Positions 1 to 8,017 of a stretch of DNA of 64,000 nt are shown here, piece after piece. Position 1 is the first letter of the stretch; the number at the start of each line of letters is the position of its first letter. The notes under the pieces are model-generated. The model was given only the letters and a program-made list of their open reading frames with translations. It was not told where the DNA came from and ran no database searches. This stretch comes from Gallionellales bacterium GWA2_60_142 (GTDB lineage Bacteria > Pseudomonadota > Gammaproteobacteria > Burkholderiales > Gallionellaceae), in contig MGWR01000061.1 in assembly GCA_001801085.1 (NCBI GenBank), positions 62,001 through 126,000 on the forward strand, written 5' to 3'. The translations under genes and the position numbers were made by a program.

Positions 1-151
1 TGCTTTTTACCGTCACCGGCTCTTTGAGTCCGGCCGATGCTTTTTTTTCGATCTGCGGAATGTAATCGTCGAGAGAAATGAAGAACGGCAACGCCACCGC
101 AATCGCGAGCAGTATCGCCAGTGAGATCAGTATGCGTTTAAGCCATTTCAT
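1..151 (-). CDS. AsmA-like protein, N-terminal fragment
   Basis: The 5' end of a gene that runs off the left edge; about 50 codons are present. It begins MKWLKR, then a hydrophobic segment (about residues 7-25) that would be a signal anchor, then a DDYIPQIE stretch. This start is typical of AsmA/DUF748-type envelope proteins, which are inner-membrane anchored with a large periplasmic part. Only the N-terminus is visible, so the family call rests on the short motif and the anchor. Transcribed leftward, in the same direction as the cold-shock gene. Confidence 0.55.
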   Translation of the reverse strand, partial: MKWLKRILISLAILLAIAVALPFFISLDDYIPQIEKKASAGLKEPVTVKS

Positions 152-354
152 GATCGTCGCCGTTTTTCATGACATTGTTCGCTGCCGAATCCAGGCAAGG
201 CATGAGTGACCTCCTCTCGATTGCACGTCCATCCATCGCATCTCAATCGCCCGGTTCTGCAATGGCAGCCATATTACCAAGATGGGGCGATGTCTGCGTT
301 TTTCAGCCGTCAGCCAAAATGCAGGCAGGAAAGGATGCGCCCGAAAGCGGCGCC

Positions 355-387
355 AATAAAAAAGCCCGCCGAATCTCGACGGGCTTT
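355..387 (-). terminator. Rho-independent terminator of the cold-shock gene
   Basis: AAAGCCCG and CGGGCTTT form a stem. In the leftward direction the stem is followed by a T-rich run (TTTTTTATT). It lies about 25 bp past the stop of the cold-shock gene and before the AsmA-like gene. Confidence 0.8.
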
Positions 388-409
388 CAGGCAACAAAAA
401 AACCGCGGA

Positions 410-613
410 TCAGGCGGCTTGGATGTTGGAGGCTTGCTTGCCCTTGGGGCCTTGAACCACTTCGAAAGAGACCTTCTGGCCTTCCTTCAGGGACTTGAAA
501 CCGCTCATGTTGATTGCGGAGAAATGCGCGAACAAGTCTTCGCTGCCGTCATCGGGAGTAATAAAACCGAAACCCTTTGCGTCGTTGAACCACTTAACTG
601 TACCAGTTGCCAT
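410..613 (-). CDS. Cold-shock protein, CspA family
   Basis: A complete 67-residue single cold-shock domain (OB fold). RNP1 (KGFGFI, about residues 13-18) and RNP2 (DLFAHFS, about 26-32) are both present, so it should bind single-stranded RNA/DNA as an RNA chaperone. Length and motifs match the CspA family exactly; which paralogue it is cannot be told. It has its own terminator and a roughly 245-bp upstream gap shared with the divergent clpS, room for the long 5' leader typical of cold-shock genes, although I did not identify one. Confidence 0.95.
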   Translation of the reverse strand: MATGTVKWFNDAKGFGFITPDDGSEDLFAHFSAINMSGFKSLKEGQKVSFEVVQGPKGKQASNIQAA

Positions 614-859
614 GTGATAACTTCCTTACGAGAAAAACGGGGAAGCCCCCCGCGAGACTGTTTGAATCTTAAGATCGCACACGGCAAAACCAGTACTGCA
701 GATACCTTAAAATCAAACACCGGCGCACTTTTTACATTCATTTCGCCGACATCGTCAAGTGGGTATGCAAAATATTTTTCGAATAAGCTTGAAAAAGCAT
801 CGCTAATCCCCGAGCATGCGCTTGAAACCCCATGCAAGAATCACCACTGTAGAAACATC

Positions 860-1168
860 ATGGCAACTAAACAACACAGCAGTACGGTACTCGCGCCGGA
901 ACAGACGAAGTTAAAGCCGCCGCCGCTGCACAAGGTAGTTCTGTTCAACGACGATTACACGACGATGGATTTTGTGATCGATGTTTTGCAACGCTTTTTC
1001 GCCATGGATCGCGAACGTGCACTGCAAACCATGCTCAAAGTACATAATGAAGGTTCGGCGGTATGCGGTGTCTATTCCCGCGACATCGCCGAAACCAAGG
1101 TCGCGCAAGTGACCGAATACGCCAGGCAAAACGGGCATCCGCTGCGATGCGGAACGGAGGAACTCTGA
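860..1168 (+). CDS. clpS: ATP-dependent Clp protease adaptor ClpS
   Basis: 102 residues. ClpS is the N-end-rule adaptor that binds the ClpA N-domain and delivers substrates to ClpAP. The core [16 protein letters not shown] and the later [13 protein letters not shown] are conserved family segments. The reading frame stays open far upstream by chance. I chose the ATG at 860 because the family starts with a short variable tail before the core and this gives the normal length. clpA follows after one base, so the two are an operon. Confidence 0.95.
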   Translation: MATKQHSSTVLAPEQTKLKPPPLHKVVLFNDDYTTMDFVIDVLQRFFAMDRERALQTMLKVHNEGSAVCGVYSRDIAETKVAQVTEYARQNGHPLRCGTEEL

Positions 1169-1169
1169 A

Positions 1170-3422
1170 ATGATTGCACAAGAATTGGAAGTCAGCCTGC
1201 ATCTGGCCTTTGTCGAGGCAAGACAGAAGCGCCACGAATTCATCACCGTCGAGCACCTGTTGCTGGCGATGCTGGACAACCCGTCCGCGGCGCAGATACT
1301 GCGTTCATGCAACGTAGACATCATCGAACTGCGTCAGGTCGTTGCAACCTTCATCGATCAGCACACCCCCATCGTCCCCGGCGAAGGCGAAGTGGACACG
1401 CAGCCCACGGTCGGCTTCCAGCGCGTGATCCAGCGCGCGATCCTGCATGTGCAATCCGCCAACAAGAAGGAAGTGGTCGGCGCCAACATCTTGGCCGCGC
1501 TGTTCGGCGAGAAAGATTCGCATGCGGTGCACTTCCTCGCCGAGCGCGGCGTCAGCCGCCTCGACGTGGTTAATCAGATCGTGCACGGCATTTCCAAGAG
1601 CGATGCGGGCAAGGTCGTGCAACCGCAGGGCGAGAACGAAACCGAACAGCCCGCGGCCGACGACGGCGTGCTGAAGAACTACACCGCGGACCTGAACGCC
1701 GTCGCACTGGCCGGCAAGATCGACCCGCTGATCGGGCGCGACCTCGAAATCGAGCGCGTGATCCAGACGCTGTGCCGCCGCCGCAAGAACAATCCGCTGC
1801 TGGTCGGCGAGGCCGGTGTCGGCAAGACCGCGATCGCGGAAGGCTTGGCGCGCCGCATCGTCGAAGGCGACGTGCCGGAAATTCTCAAGGATGCTCACGT
1901 CTATTCGCTGGACATGGGCTCGCTGCTGGCAGGCACCAAGTACCGCGGCGATTTCGAGCAGCGCCTCAAGTCCGTGCTCAAGGAACTGAGCGACATCCCC
2001 AACGCCGTGCTGTTCATCGACGAGATCCACACGATGATAGGCGCAGGCGCGGCTTCCGGCGGCACGATGGACGCCTCCAACCTGCTGAAGCCGGCGCTGT
2101 CCAGCGGCGCGCTGAAATGCATAGGTGCGACCACCTATCAGGAATACCGCGGCATCTTCGAGAAGGATCACGCGCTGTCACGCCGCTTCCAGAAGGTGGA
2201 CGTAGCCGAGCCGTCGGTCGAACAAACTATCGAAATCCTGAAGGGACTGAAGACGCGCTTCGAGGAACACCACAGCATCAAGTTCAGCGCCGCGGCGATC
2301 ACCAGCGCGGCCGAACTCTCCGCGCGCTTCATCAACGACCGCCACCTGCCGGACAAGGCCATCGATGTGCTGGACGAGGCCGGCGCAGCGCAGCGCATCC
2401 TGCCCAAGTCCAAGCAGAAGAAGATCGTGGGCAAGCACGAGATCGAGGAAATCATTGCCAAGATCGCGCGCATCCCGACACGCACCGTGTCGCACGATGA
2501 CCGCAACGCGCTGAAGAACCTCGACCGCGACCTGAAAGCCACGGTGTTCGGCCAGGACAAGGCCATCGACGCACTGGCCCGCGCGATCAAGATGTCGCGC
2601 AGCGGCTTGGGCAACCCGCAGAAGCCCATCGGCAGCTTTTTGTTCTCCGGCCCCACCGGCGTCGGCAAGACCGAAGTCGCTCGCCAGCTGGCCTATGCGA
2701 TGGGCATGCCCATCCACCGCTTCGACATGTCCGAATACATGGAGCGCCATGCGGTGAGCCGCCTGATCGGCTCGCCGCCGGGCTATGTCGGCTTCGAACA
2801 AGGCGGCCTGCTGACCGAGGCGATCAGCAAGCAGCCGCATTCCGTATTGCTGCTCGACGAGATCGAGAAAGCGCACCCGGACATCTTCAACATCCTGCTG
2901 CAAGTGATGGACCACGGCACACTGACCGACAACAACGGCCGCAAGGCCGACTTCCGCAACGTGGTCGTCATCATGACCACCAACGCCGGCGCGGAAGCCT
3001 TGAACAAGGTGCAGATCGGCTTCACCAAGTCTGCTACCGCAGGCGACGAAATGGGCGACATCAAGCGCATGTTCACGCCAGAGTTCCGCAATCGTATCGA
3101 TGCCATCGTCTCCTTCGCACCGCTGGATAAGGAAGTCATCCTGCGCGTCGTCGACAAATTCCTGATGCAGCTCGAAGAGCAGTTGCACGAGAAGAAGGTC
3201 GATGCTGTGTTCACCGATGCGCTGAAAGATCACCTCGCCGCAGAAGGCTTCGACCCGCAGATGGGCGCACGCCCGATGGCAAGACTGATCCAGGACACCA
3301 TCCGATCCGCACTGGCCGACGAACTGCTGTTCGGTCGCTTGGCCAGCGGCGGCAAGGTCGTCGTGGATGTGAAGAACGGCAAGGTGGAGTTGGAGTTCGA
3401 GAAAGAGGAAGTCCCCGCCTGA
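1170..3422 (+). CDS. clpA: ATP-dependent Clp protease ATP-binding subunit ClpA
   Basis: 750 residues, normal ClpA length. Order: N-domain (about 1-145) that docks ClpS; first AAA+ domain with Walker A GEAGVGKT and Walker B FIDEIH; no long ClpB-type middle coiled coil; second AAA+ domain with GPTGVGKT and LLLDEIE; C-terminal D2-small domain. It unfolds substrates and feeds them to ClpP, which is not in this window. Starts one base after clpS. No defect seen. Confidence 0.96.
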   Translation: MIAQELEVSLHLAFVEARQKRHEFITVEHLLLAMLDNPSAAQILRSCNVDIIELRQVVATFIDQHTPIVPGEGEVDTQPTVGFQRVIQRAILHVQSANKKEVVGANILAALFGEKDSHAVHFLAERGVSRLDVVNQIVHGISKSDAGKVVQPQGENETEQPAADDGVLKNYTADLNAVALAGKIDPLIGRDLEIERVIQTLCRRRKNNPLLVGEAGVGKTAIAEGLARRIVEGDVPEILKDAHVYSLDMGSLLAGTKYRGDFEQRLKSVLKELSDIPNAVLFIDEIHTMIGAGAASGGTMDASNLLKPALSSGALKCIGATTYQEYRGIFEKDHALSRRFQKVDVAEPSVEQTIEILKGLKTRFEEHHSIKFSAAAITSAAELSARFINDRHLPDKAIDVLDEAGAAQRILPKSKQKKIVGKHEIEEIIAKIARIPTRTVSHDDRNALKNLDRDLKATVFGQDKAIDALARAIKMSRSGLGNPQKPIGSFLFSGPTGVGKTEVARQLAYAMGMPIHRFDMSEYMERHAVSRLIGSPPGYVGFEQGGLLTEAISKQPHSVLLLDEIEKAHPDIFNILLQVMDHGTLTDNNGRKADFRNVVVIMTTNAGAEALNKVQIGFTKSATAGDEMGDIKRMFTPEFRNRIDAIVSFAPLDKEVILRVVDKFLMQLEEQLHEKKVDAVFTDALKDHLAAEGFDPQMGARPMARLIQDTIRSALADELLFGRLASGGKVVVDVKNGKVELEFEKEEVPA

Positions 3423-3523
3423 TCAGGAAAACTCAGGTTGGGCATCGCAATTCGTAGCTCTTTGACCTATTGTTGGGATGCCGATTACCCGAAGCCGGCG
3501 TATTTAACGAATGGAGGCATGCA

Positions 3524-4180
3524 ATGATTATTCAATCCTCTTCTGCTCTTTTCTCTGCTGCCGAAATTACGCGTTCGCCAACACCCCGGCAAACCCCGAC
3601 CACATCGCCGGCAAATATTGCCGACACTGTCAGCATTTCCAGAGAGGCGCGGGAGGCCCTCGCAGCCTCGCATGCCTCTTCTTCGTCGTCTTCCGCTGCT
3701 GCGAACAACGATAAATCGGTCGAGGCTCGGCTTGCCGAGATCAGGGCCAGAGGCCCAGTGAACAGAAGTCAGGAAGACCACGATTTTCTGTTCGCCAACG
3801 ACAAGAGGCTTGCTGAAATCACCGCCCAAGGCAAGTCAGCCGATCAGCTCACCGCTGATGAACTCGATTACATGCAAAAGGCGACGGGGCTGGTCAACAC
3901 GTTCGCAAATCTCAGTCCAGCAGAAAAAGCGCTGTATGACAAAGCCGTCGCCAGCGGCAACACCGAAGCCGCCGGGGGTATCAGCCAGATCGCACTCGTT
4001 CGCATGATGGGACACGCGGCGGGCGGTGCCAACGGCACGACTTACAACCCGCTCAACACGGAGATCACGGCGGCCAACATAGAGAAATACTTCAGCCACA
4101 GCATCGTCGATCCGACCGGCAAGGCCCAGTCCCAATTCCAAGCCTTGATCCAGTTTTTGCAAGACAATCCGGTGGTTTGA
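3524..4180 (+). CDS. Hypothetical protein, flagellar/secretion-style low-complexity N-terminus
   Basis: 218 residues, family not recognised. The start at 3524 is set by GGAGG six bases upstream. The N-terminal third is Ser/Thr/Pro/Ala rich and contains VSISREAREAL followed by a serine run, a pattern seen near the N-terminus of some flagellar and secreted regulatory proteins (FlgM-like SISxEA), but no FlgM core is present. The middle (AEIRARGPVN..., SADQLTADELDYM) is helical and charged. The unrelated-looking 161-residue protein at 31824-32309 has a loosely similar composition. No signal peptide or membrane segment. Function unknown. Confidence 0.7.
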   Translation: MIIQSSSALFSAAEITRSPTPRQTPTTSPANIADTVSISREAREALAASHASSSSSSAAANNDKSVEARLAEIRARGPVNRSQEDHDFLFANDKRLAEITAQGKSADQLTADELDYMQKATGLVNTFANLSPAEKALYDKAVASGNTEAAGGISQIALVRMMGHAAGGANGTTYNPLNTEITAANIEKYFSHSIVDPTGKAQSQFQALIQFLQDNPVV

Positions 4181-4199
4181 CGCAAGACTGTGGCAGCAC

Positions 4200-4267
4200 A
4201 GCGTAGGGCGCAACACCCGAGGGGTGCAAGAACCTCTTCGAAGTAACCAACGGGCATTGCGCCGTAT
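4200..4267. repeat. Palindromic intergenic repeat (GTAGGGCGCAA type)
   Basis: GTAGGGCGCAA, then CACCC..GGGTG, then CATTGCGCC: nested inverted repeats of the kind scattered in proteobacterial intergenic DNA. It lies between the hypothetical gene and gluQ; no gene is seen here. Confidence 0.55.
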
Positions 4268-4294
4268 GAAAGACATCCGGCGGGTAGCTTTGCA

Positions 4295-4342
4295 TAGCCA
4301 TCTGACTAAGCGACCAAACAACGCTCGCCAAGTCATTGGTTA
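4295..4342. repeat. Dispersed inverted repeat, copy A
   Basis: Arms TAGCCA-N2-GACTA and GCCAAGTC-N2-TGGTTA enclose AAACAAC. The same arrangement recurs at 14692-14738, and its right half at 47832-47847, so this is a dispersed mobile or REP-like sequence. The following 25 bases (TTAACGC..GCTAACCCGCCC) resemble the GTAGGTCGGG family tail. Confidence 0.6.
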
Positions 4343-4377
4343 ACGCTGCGCTAACCCGCCCTATACGAAACCCAATG

Positions 4378-5412
4378 CCGTCCACATCACAATATCGCGG
4401 GCGCTTCGCCCCCTCCCCCAGCGGCCCGCTGCACTTCGGCTCGCTCGTCGCCGCAGTCGGCAGCTATCTCGACGCAAGACATCATCACGGCACTTGGCTG
4501 GTGCGCATCGAAGACCTCGATGCGCCGCGCTGCGTCGCCGGTGCGGCGGACGACATCCTGCGCACGCTGGAAGCCTTCGGCCTGCACTGGGACGGCGAGA
4601 TCATCCACCAGAGCCAGCGCACCGCCGCCTACGACGAAGCGCTGCATAGCCTGCAATCCCTAGCCGCGGTCTATCCCTGCTGCTGCACCCGCAAGGAGAT
4701 CGCCGACTCCGCGCTGCACGGCATCGACGGCCCGGTCTACCCCGGCACCTGCCGCAACGGCATCCCGATGGGGCGCGAAGGCCGCGCGTGGCGCGTGCGC
4801 ACTGATCTTTTTTTCCGTCATCCGCGCAGAGGGGAAGAGCGAAGCGAGGGGACAACTGGGATGGGGGCGGAACAGCAAGGACTGATCGCTTCTACCCCCA
4901 CCCTAACCCTCCCCCTGCAAGGGGGAGGGAATCAAATTCCGGATGACTCAGTTGAGTTCGACGACGAACTGCAAGGCCGCATCACCCAGCATCTCGAAAG
5001 CGAGATCGGCGACTTCGTCGTCAAGCGCGCCGACGGCCTGTACGCCTACCAGCTCGCGGTGGTGGTCGATGATGCCTTCCAAGACATCACCCACATCGTC
5101 CGAGGCTGCGACCTGCTCGCCTCCACCCCGCGCCAGATCCACCTGCAACGCCTGCTGGGGTTGCCCACCCCAGCCTACATGCACCTCCCGGTCGCAGTGA
5201 ACGCACAGGGCGAAAAACTCAGCAAACAGACGCTGGCCCTCGCGATTACGACTGACGACGTGGTCGCAACACTGATCTCGGCGCTCGACTTCCTGCACCA
5301 ACAACCGCCCGCCGAATTGCAACAAGACAGCGTCGAGGAAGTGCTGGGATGGGCGATAAAAAACTGGCAACCGGAACAGCTAAAGGGATGCCGTCAGATT
5401 CCGGTCACGTAA
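4378..5412 (+). CDS. gluQ: Glutamyl-Q tRNA(Asp) synthetase with in-frame repeat insertion
   Basis: 344 residues. The enzyme glutamylates queuosine in tRNA(Asp). PSPSGPLHFGSL is the HIGH-type motif, the CCC...YPGTC region is the zinc site, and GEKLSKQ is the KMSKS-type motif. The start at 4378 precedes the conserved YRGRFAPSPSG. Between WRVRTD (about residue 142) and VEFDDELQG, where relatives run on directly, about 45 extra residues are encoded by a repeat element (see 4817-4947). The frame is kept on both sides and no stop appears. The insertion is in a loop between the zinc site and the VVDDAFQ core, so the enzyme may still fold. Confidence 0.93.
   Translation, partial: PSTSQYRGRFAPSPSGPLHFGSLVAAVGSYLDARHHHGTWLVRIEDLDAPRCVAGAADDILRTLEAFGLHWDGEIIHQSQRTAAYDEALHSLQSLAAVYPCCCTRKEIADSALHGIDGPVYPGTCRNGIPMGREGRAWRVRTDLFFRHPRRGEERSEGTTGMGAEQQGLIASTPTLTLPLQGGGNQIPDDSVEFDDELQGRITQHLESEIGDFVVKRADGLYAYQLAVVVDDAFQDITHIVRGCDLLASTPRQIHLQRLLGLPTPAYMHLPVAVNAQGEKLSKQTLALAITTDDVVATLISALDFLHQQPPAELQQDSVEEVLGWAIKNWQPEQLKGCRQIPVT
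4817..4947. repeat. Small palindromic element inserted inside gluQ
   Basis: A 131-bp segment bounded by inverted GTCATCCG / CGGATGAC. It contains a GAAGAGCGAAGCGAGG stretch and a near-perfect palindrome at 4907-4929 (CCCTCCCCC...GGGGGAGGG). Intergenic repeats with the CCCACCCTAACCCTCCCC signature are common in betaproteobacteria; here one is translated in frame. Confidence 0.75.
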
Positions 5413-5436
5413 ACATCGCGATCGATGGGTATCGCG

Positions 5437-5470
5437 GAGTTTATCCTGAGCACTGCCGAAGGGTTCAACC
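5437..5470. repeat. Dispersed intergenic repeat between gluQ and hrcA
   Basis: GTTTATCCTGAGCACTGCCG then AAGGGTTCAACCC resembles the widespread ATCCTGAGCnnnnCGAAGG intergenic repeat. The rest of 5413-5552 is C-rich with no gene seen. Confidence 0.45.
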
Positions 5471-5552
5471 CATCTACGCCCCGCACCCTGCGGACAATCC
5501 CCCTCCCCCTCCCCATACCCGCCCCTGCCGCGCGTGATGATAGAATCCGCGC

Positions 5553-6572
5553 ATGCTCAACGAACGCGCCCAGATACTGCTCAAGACCCTGATGGAACGC
5601 TACATCAGCGACGGTCAGCCGGTCGGGTCGCGCGTACTGCAACAGTATTCCGGGCTGGATGTCAGTTCGGCGACGATACGCAACACGATGGCCGATCTCG
5701 AAGACCTCGGCCTGGTCAGCAGCCCGCACACCTCGGCCGGACGCATCCCGACCGGTCTCGCCTACCGTTTGTTCATCGACACCATGCTGGTGACCAAGCC
5801 GCTGGACGGCGCGCGTATCCAGCAACTGGAGCACCAGTTGCAGCCGGACAACCCGTCGCGGCTGATCGCGCAGGCCTCCAACATTCTCTCCGAGCTGACG
5901 CAGTTCGCCGGCGTGGTCGCCTCGCCCCGGCGCGAAGCGATCACGGTGCGCCAGATCGAGTTCCTGCGCCTCGGCGAGAAGCGCGTGCTGCTGATTATCG
6001 TGATGCCGGACGGCGAGGTGGAAAACCGCGTGCTGCTGACCGAGAAGGACTACAGCCAGTCGCAACTGACCGAGGGCGGCAACTTCCTGAACCAGAATTA
6101 CATCGGCTGCAGCTTCTCGCAGATACGCGAAAAATTGCGCGGCGAGCTGCACCAGTTGCAGCGGGACATGAGCGCGCTGATGGCGGCGGCGCTGGCCGCG
6201 GGTGATGAGGCCGCGGCGAAGAAGGCGGACGACTACGTCATCAGCGGCGAACACAAGCTGCTGAGCGTGCACGACCTTTCCGCCGACATGAACAAGCTGC
6301 GCGGACTGTTCAACCTATTCGAGCAGAAGACCGAGCTGATGCAGTTGCTGGAAGCGGGCCGTCACGGCCAAGGCATCCACATCTTCGTCGGCGCGGAATC
6401 CGGCCTCGCTTCGCTGGAGGAATGCAGCGTGATCACAGCGCCCTACTCCGCCGACGGAAAAGTGGTCGGCACGCTGGCCGTGGTCGGGCCGAAGCGCATG
6501 GACTACCAGCGCGTGATACCGATAGTGGACATTACTGCGAGGCTGCTGGGCAATGCGCTGTCGCAGAACTAG
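5553..6572 (+). CDS. hrcA: Heat-inducible transcription repressor HrcA
   Basis: 339 residues, full length. The N-terminal winged-helix DNA-binding part contains DVSSATIRNTMADLEDLGL and SPHTSAGRIPT, the HrcA signature; the C-terminal GAF-like part contains FVGAE and VIGPKRMDYxRVIP-type segments (here VVGPKRMDYQRVIP). It represses heat-shock operons by binding CIRCE with help from GroEL. No CIRCE (TTAGCACTC-N9-GAGTGCTAA) was seen in this window, so its targets lie elsewhere. hemH follows after a repeat, the usual betaproteobacterial neighbourhood. Confidence 0.95.
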   Translation: MLNERAQILLKTLMERYISDGQPVGSRVLQQYSGLDVSSATIRNTMADLEDLGLVSSPHTSAGRIPTGLAYRLFIDTMLVTKPLDGARIQQLEHQLQPDNPSRLIAQASNILSELTQFAGVVASPRREAITVRQIEFLRLGEKRVLLIIVMPDGEVENRVLLTEKDYSQSQLTEGGNFLNQNYIGCSFSQIREKLRGELHQLQRDMSALMAAALAAGDEAAAKKADDYVISGEHKLLSVHDLSADMNKLRGLFNLFEQKTELMQLLEAGRHGQGIHIFVGAESGLASLEECSVITAPYSADGKVVGTLAVVGPKRMDYQRVIPIVDITARLLGNALSQN

Positions 6573-6585
6573 GTCAAAATCGAGT

Positions 6586-6630
6586 GTAGGTCGGGCTTTG
6601 CCCGACATGGTGGGCGGAGCCCACCCTACG
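6586..6630. repeat. GTAGG double-hairpin repeat
   Basis: Two adjacent hairpins, GTCGGGC-TTT-GCCCGAC and GGTGGGC-GGA-GCCCACC, lie inside outer GTAGG..CCTAC ends, between hrcA and hemH. Related forms lie at 12875-12952 and 38037-38192. It may also act as a transcription attenuator. Confidence 0.7.
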
Positions 6631-6686
6631 GACTGAAATCTCAATCCATCCGCGCAATCTGCGGACAAAAGCTTTTATAGATAACC

Positions 6687-7775
6687 ATGACCTATCGAAC
6701 CGAACCCCGCCACACCCACGGCACGCCCGAGAAGACCGGCATCCTGCTGGTCAATCTCGGCACGCCGAATGCGCCGACGCCGTCGGCGGTGCGCACCTAT
6801 CTGAAGGAATTCCTGAGCGATCCGCGCGTCGTCGAGATACCGCGCGCGATCTGGTGGTTGATTCTGAACGGCATCATCCTGAACACGCGCCCGAAAAAAT
6901 CGGCGGCGAAGTATGCGTCGGTCTGGATGAAAGAAGGCTCGCCGCTACGCGTCTACACCGAGAAGCAGGCCGCGCTGTTGCAGGGATATATGAGCCAGCG
7001 CACCAAAGCGCCGTTCGTGGTCGAATACGCGATGCGCTACGGCAATCCGTCGATCCCTTCGGTGTTGCGCAAGCTGAAGGAACAGAACTGCCAGCGCATC
7101 CTGGTCGTGCCGATGTATCCGCAATACGCCGCGAGCACCACCGCGACCGTCACCGACATCGTGTACCGCGAGTTGCAGCAGATGCGCAACACACCGGCGA
7201 TCCGCACCATCAAGCACTTCCACGACGATCCCGGCTACATCAAGGCGCTGGCGGGCAGCATCAACGATTACTGGATGATGCACGGCCGCCCGGAGAAGCT
7301 GGTGATGAGCTTCCACGGCCTGCCACGCAAGTCGCTGGAACAGGGCGATCCGTATCACTGCGAATGCCAGAAGACCGGTCGCTTGCTGGCGCAGGAACTG
7401 GGGCTGAAGCAGGAGCAATACGCAATCAGTTTCCAGTCGCGCTTCGGTCGTGCCGAATGGCTGCAACCCTACACCACCGCGACGCTGAAGGAGTTAGGCA
7501 AGCAAAAAACCAAGCGCGTGGATATGGTCTGCCCCGGCTTCGTCGCCGATTGCCTGGAGACGCTGGAAGAAATCGCGCAGGAGGGCAAAGAGGACTTCCA
7601 GCATGCGGGCGGCGGCGAATACCACTACATCCCCTGCCTCAACGCCCGCAACGACTGGATGCATGCGCTGACCGACATGGTGATCGACAACCTGCAAGGC
7701 TGGCTGGTCGAGACCGACGCAGCCGCGCTCGAACAGGGCCGATTGCACGCACTGGCGATGGGCGCGAAGAGCTAA
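6687..7775 (+). CDS. hemH: Ferrochelatase
   Basis: 362 residues, normal for the proteobacterial enzyme that inserts Fe(II) into protoporphyrin IX, the last step of heme synthesis. [15 protein letters not shown] at the N-terminus, the catalytic-His region SFHGLPRKS (about residues 209-217), and [14 protein letters not shown] are family hallmarks. Its stop TAA shares its last base with the target duplication of a MITE-like insertion that now separates it from the kinase gene. Heme supply fits the many cytochromes nearby. Confidence 0.96.
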   Translation: MTYRTEPRHTHGTPEKTGILLVNLGTPNAPTPSAVRTYLKEFLSDPRVVEIPRAIWWLILNGIILNTRPKKSAAKYASVWMKEGSPLRVYTEKQAALLQGYMSQRTKAPFVVEYAMRYGNPSIPSVLRKLKEQNCQRILVVPMYPQYAASTTATVTDIVYRELQQMRNTPAIRTIKHFHDDPGYIKALAGSINDYWMMHGRPEKLVMSFHGLPRKSLEQGDPYHCECQKTGRLLAQELGLKQEQYAISFQSRFGRAEWLQPYTTATLKELGKQKTKRVDMVCPGFVADCLETLEEIAQEGKEDFQHAGGGEYHYIPCLNARNDWMHALTDMVIDNLQGWLVETDAAALEQGRLHALAMGAKS

Positions 7776-7779
7776 TCAT

Positions 7780-8014
7780 CCTAGATTCCTCAGTTGACCG
7801 CGCAAACAGGTACGCAAGCAAATGAACAGAAAAACAAAAAATGATTTATACCCGCGCGCCCAATGGGTGGTGCGCTACGAGGCGTATTGCACGTCCCTCG
7901 CAACGCATGGCGGCGTTGCTTCTCCTCGGAATGGAACGACCATTCCTCGTCGGCGCGCCTTGCCCTGCGCCGCGATGAACGCACACTACACCTCGTCCAA
8001 CCGAGAATTCTAGG
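7780..8014. mobile_element. MITE-like element with terminal inverted repeats and 5-bp target duplication
   Basis: A 235-bp non-coding segment starts CCTAGATTCCTCAGTTG and ends CAACCGAGAATTCTAGG, which are imperfect inverted repeats of 17 bp. It is flanked by ATCAT at 7775-7779 and again at 8015-8019. No transposase is encoded; the 63-codon frame inside is not credible. Removing the element and one ATCAT copy leaves TAATCATGG, joining the hemH stop to the kinase start with 2 bases between. The right end supplies TAGGA just before the kinase ATG. No second copy was noticed in the window. Confidence 0.85.
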
Positions 8015-8017
8015 ATC

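Noticed and set aside
206-1168. A 320-codon frame through the cold-shock gene into clpS
   Set aside because: The upstream part is antisense to csp and has no family features; ClpS of normal length starts at 860.
1305-3233. Long antisense frames across clpA
   Set aside because: They are shadows of a GC-rich gene; no domain or ribosome site.
5413-5552. A CIRCE element before hrcA
   Set aside because: Looked for TTAGCACTC-N9-GAGTGCTAA here and upstream of clpS; not present.
7822-8013. A 63-codon frame in the MITE-like element
   Set aside because: Lies within the repeat, no family or ribosome site; treated as non-coding.
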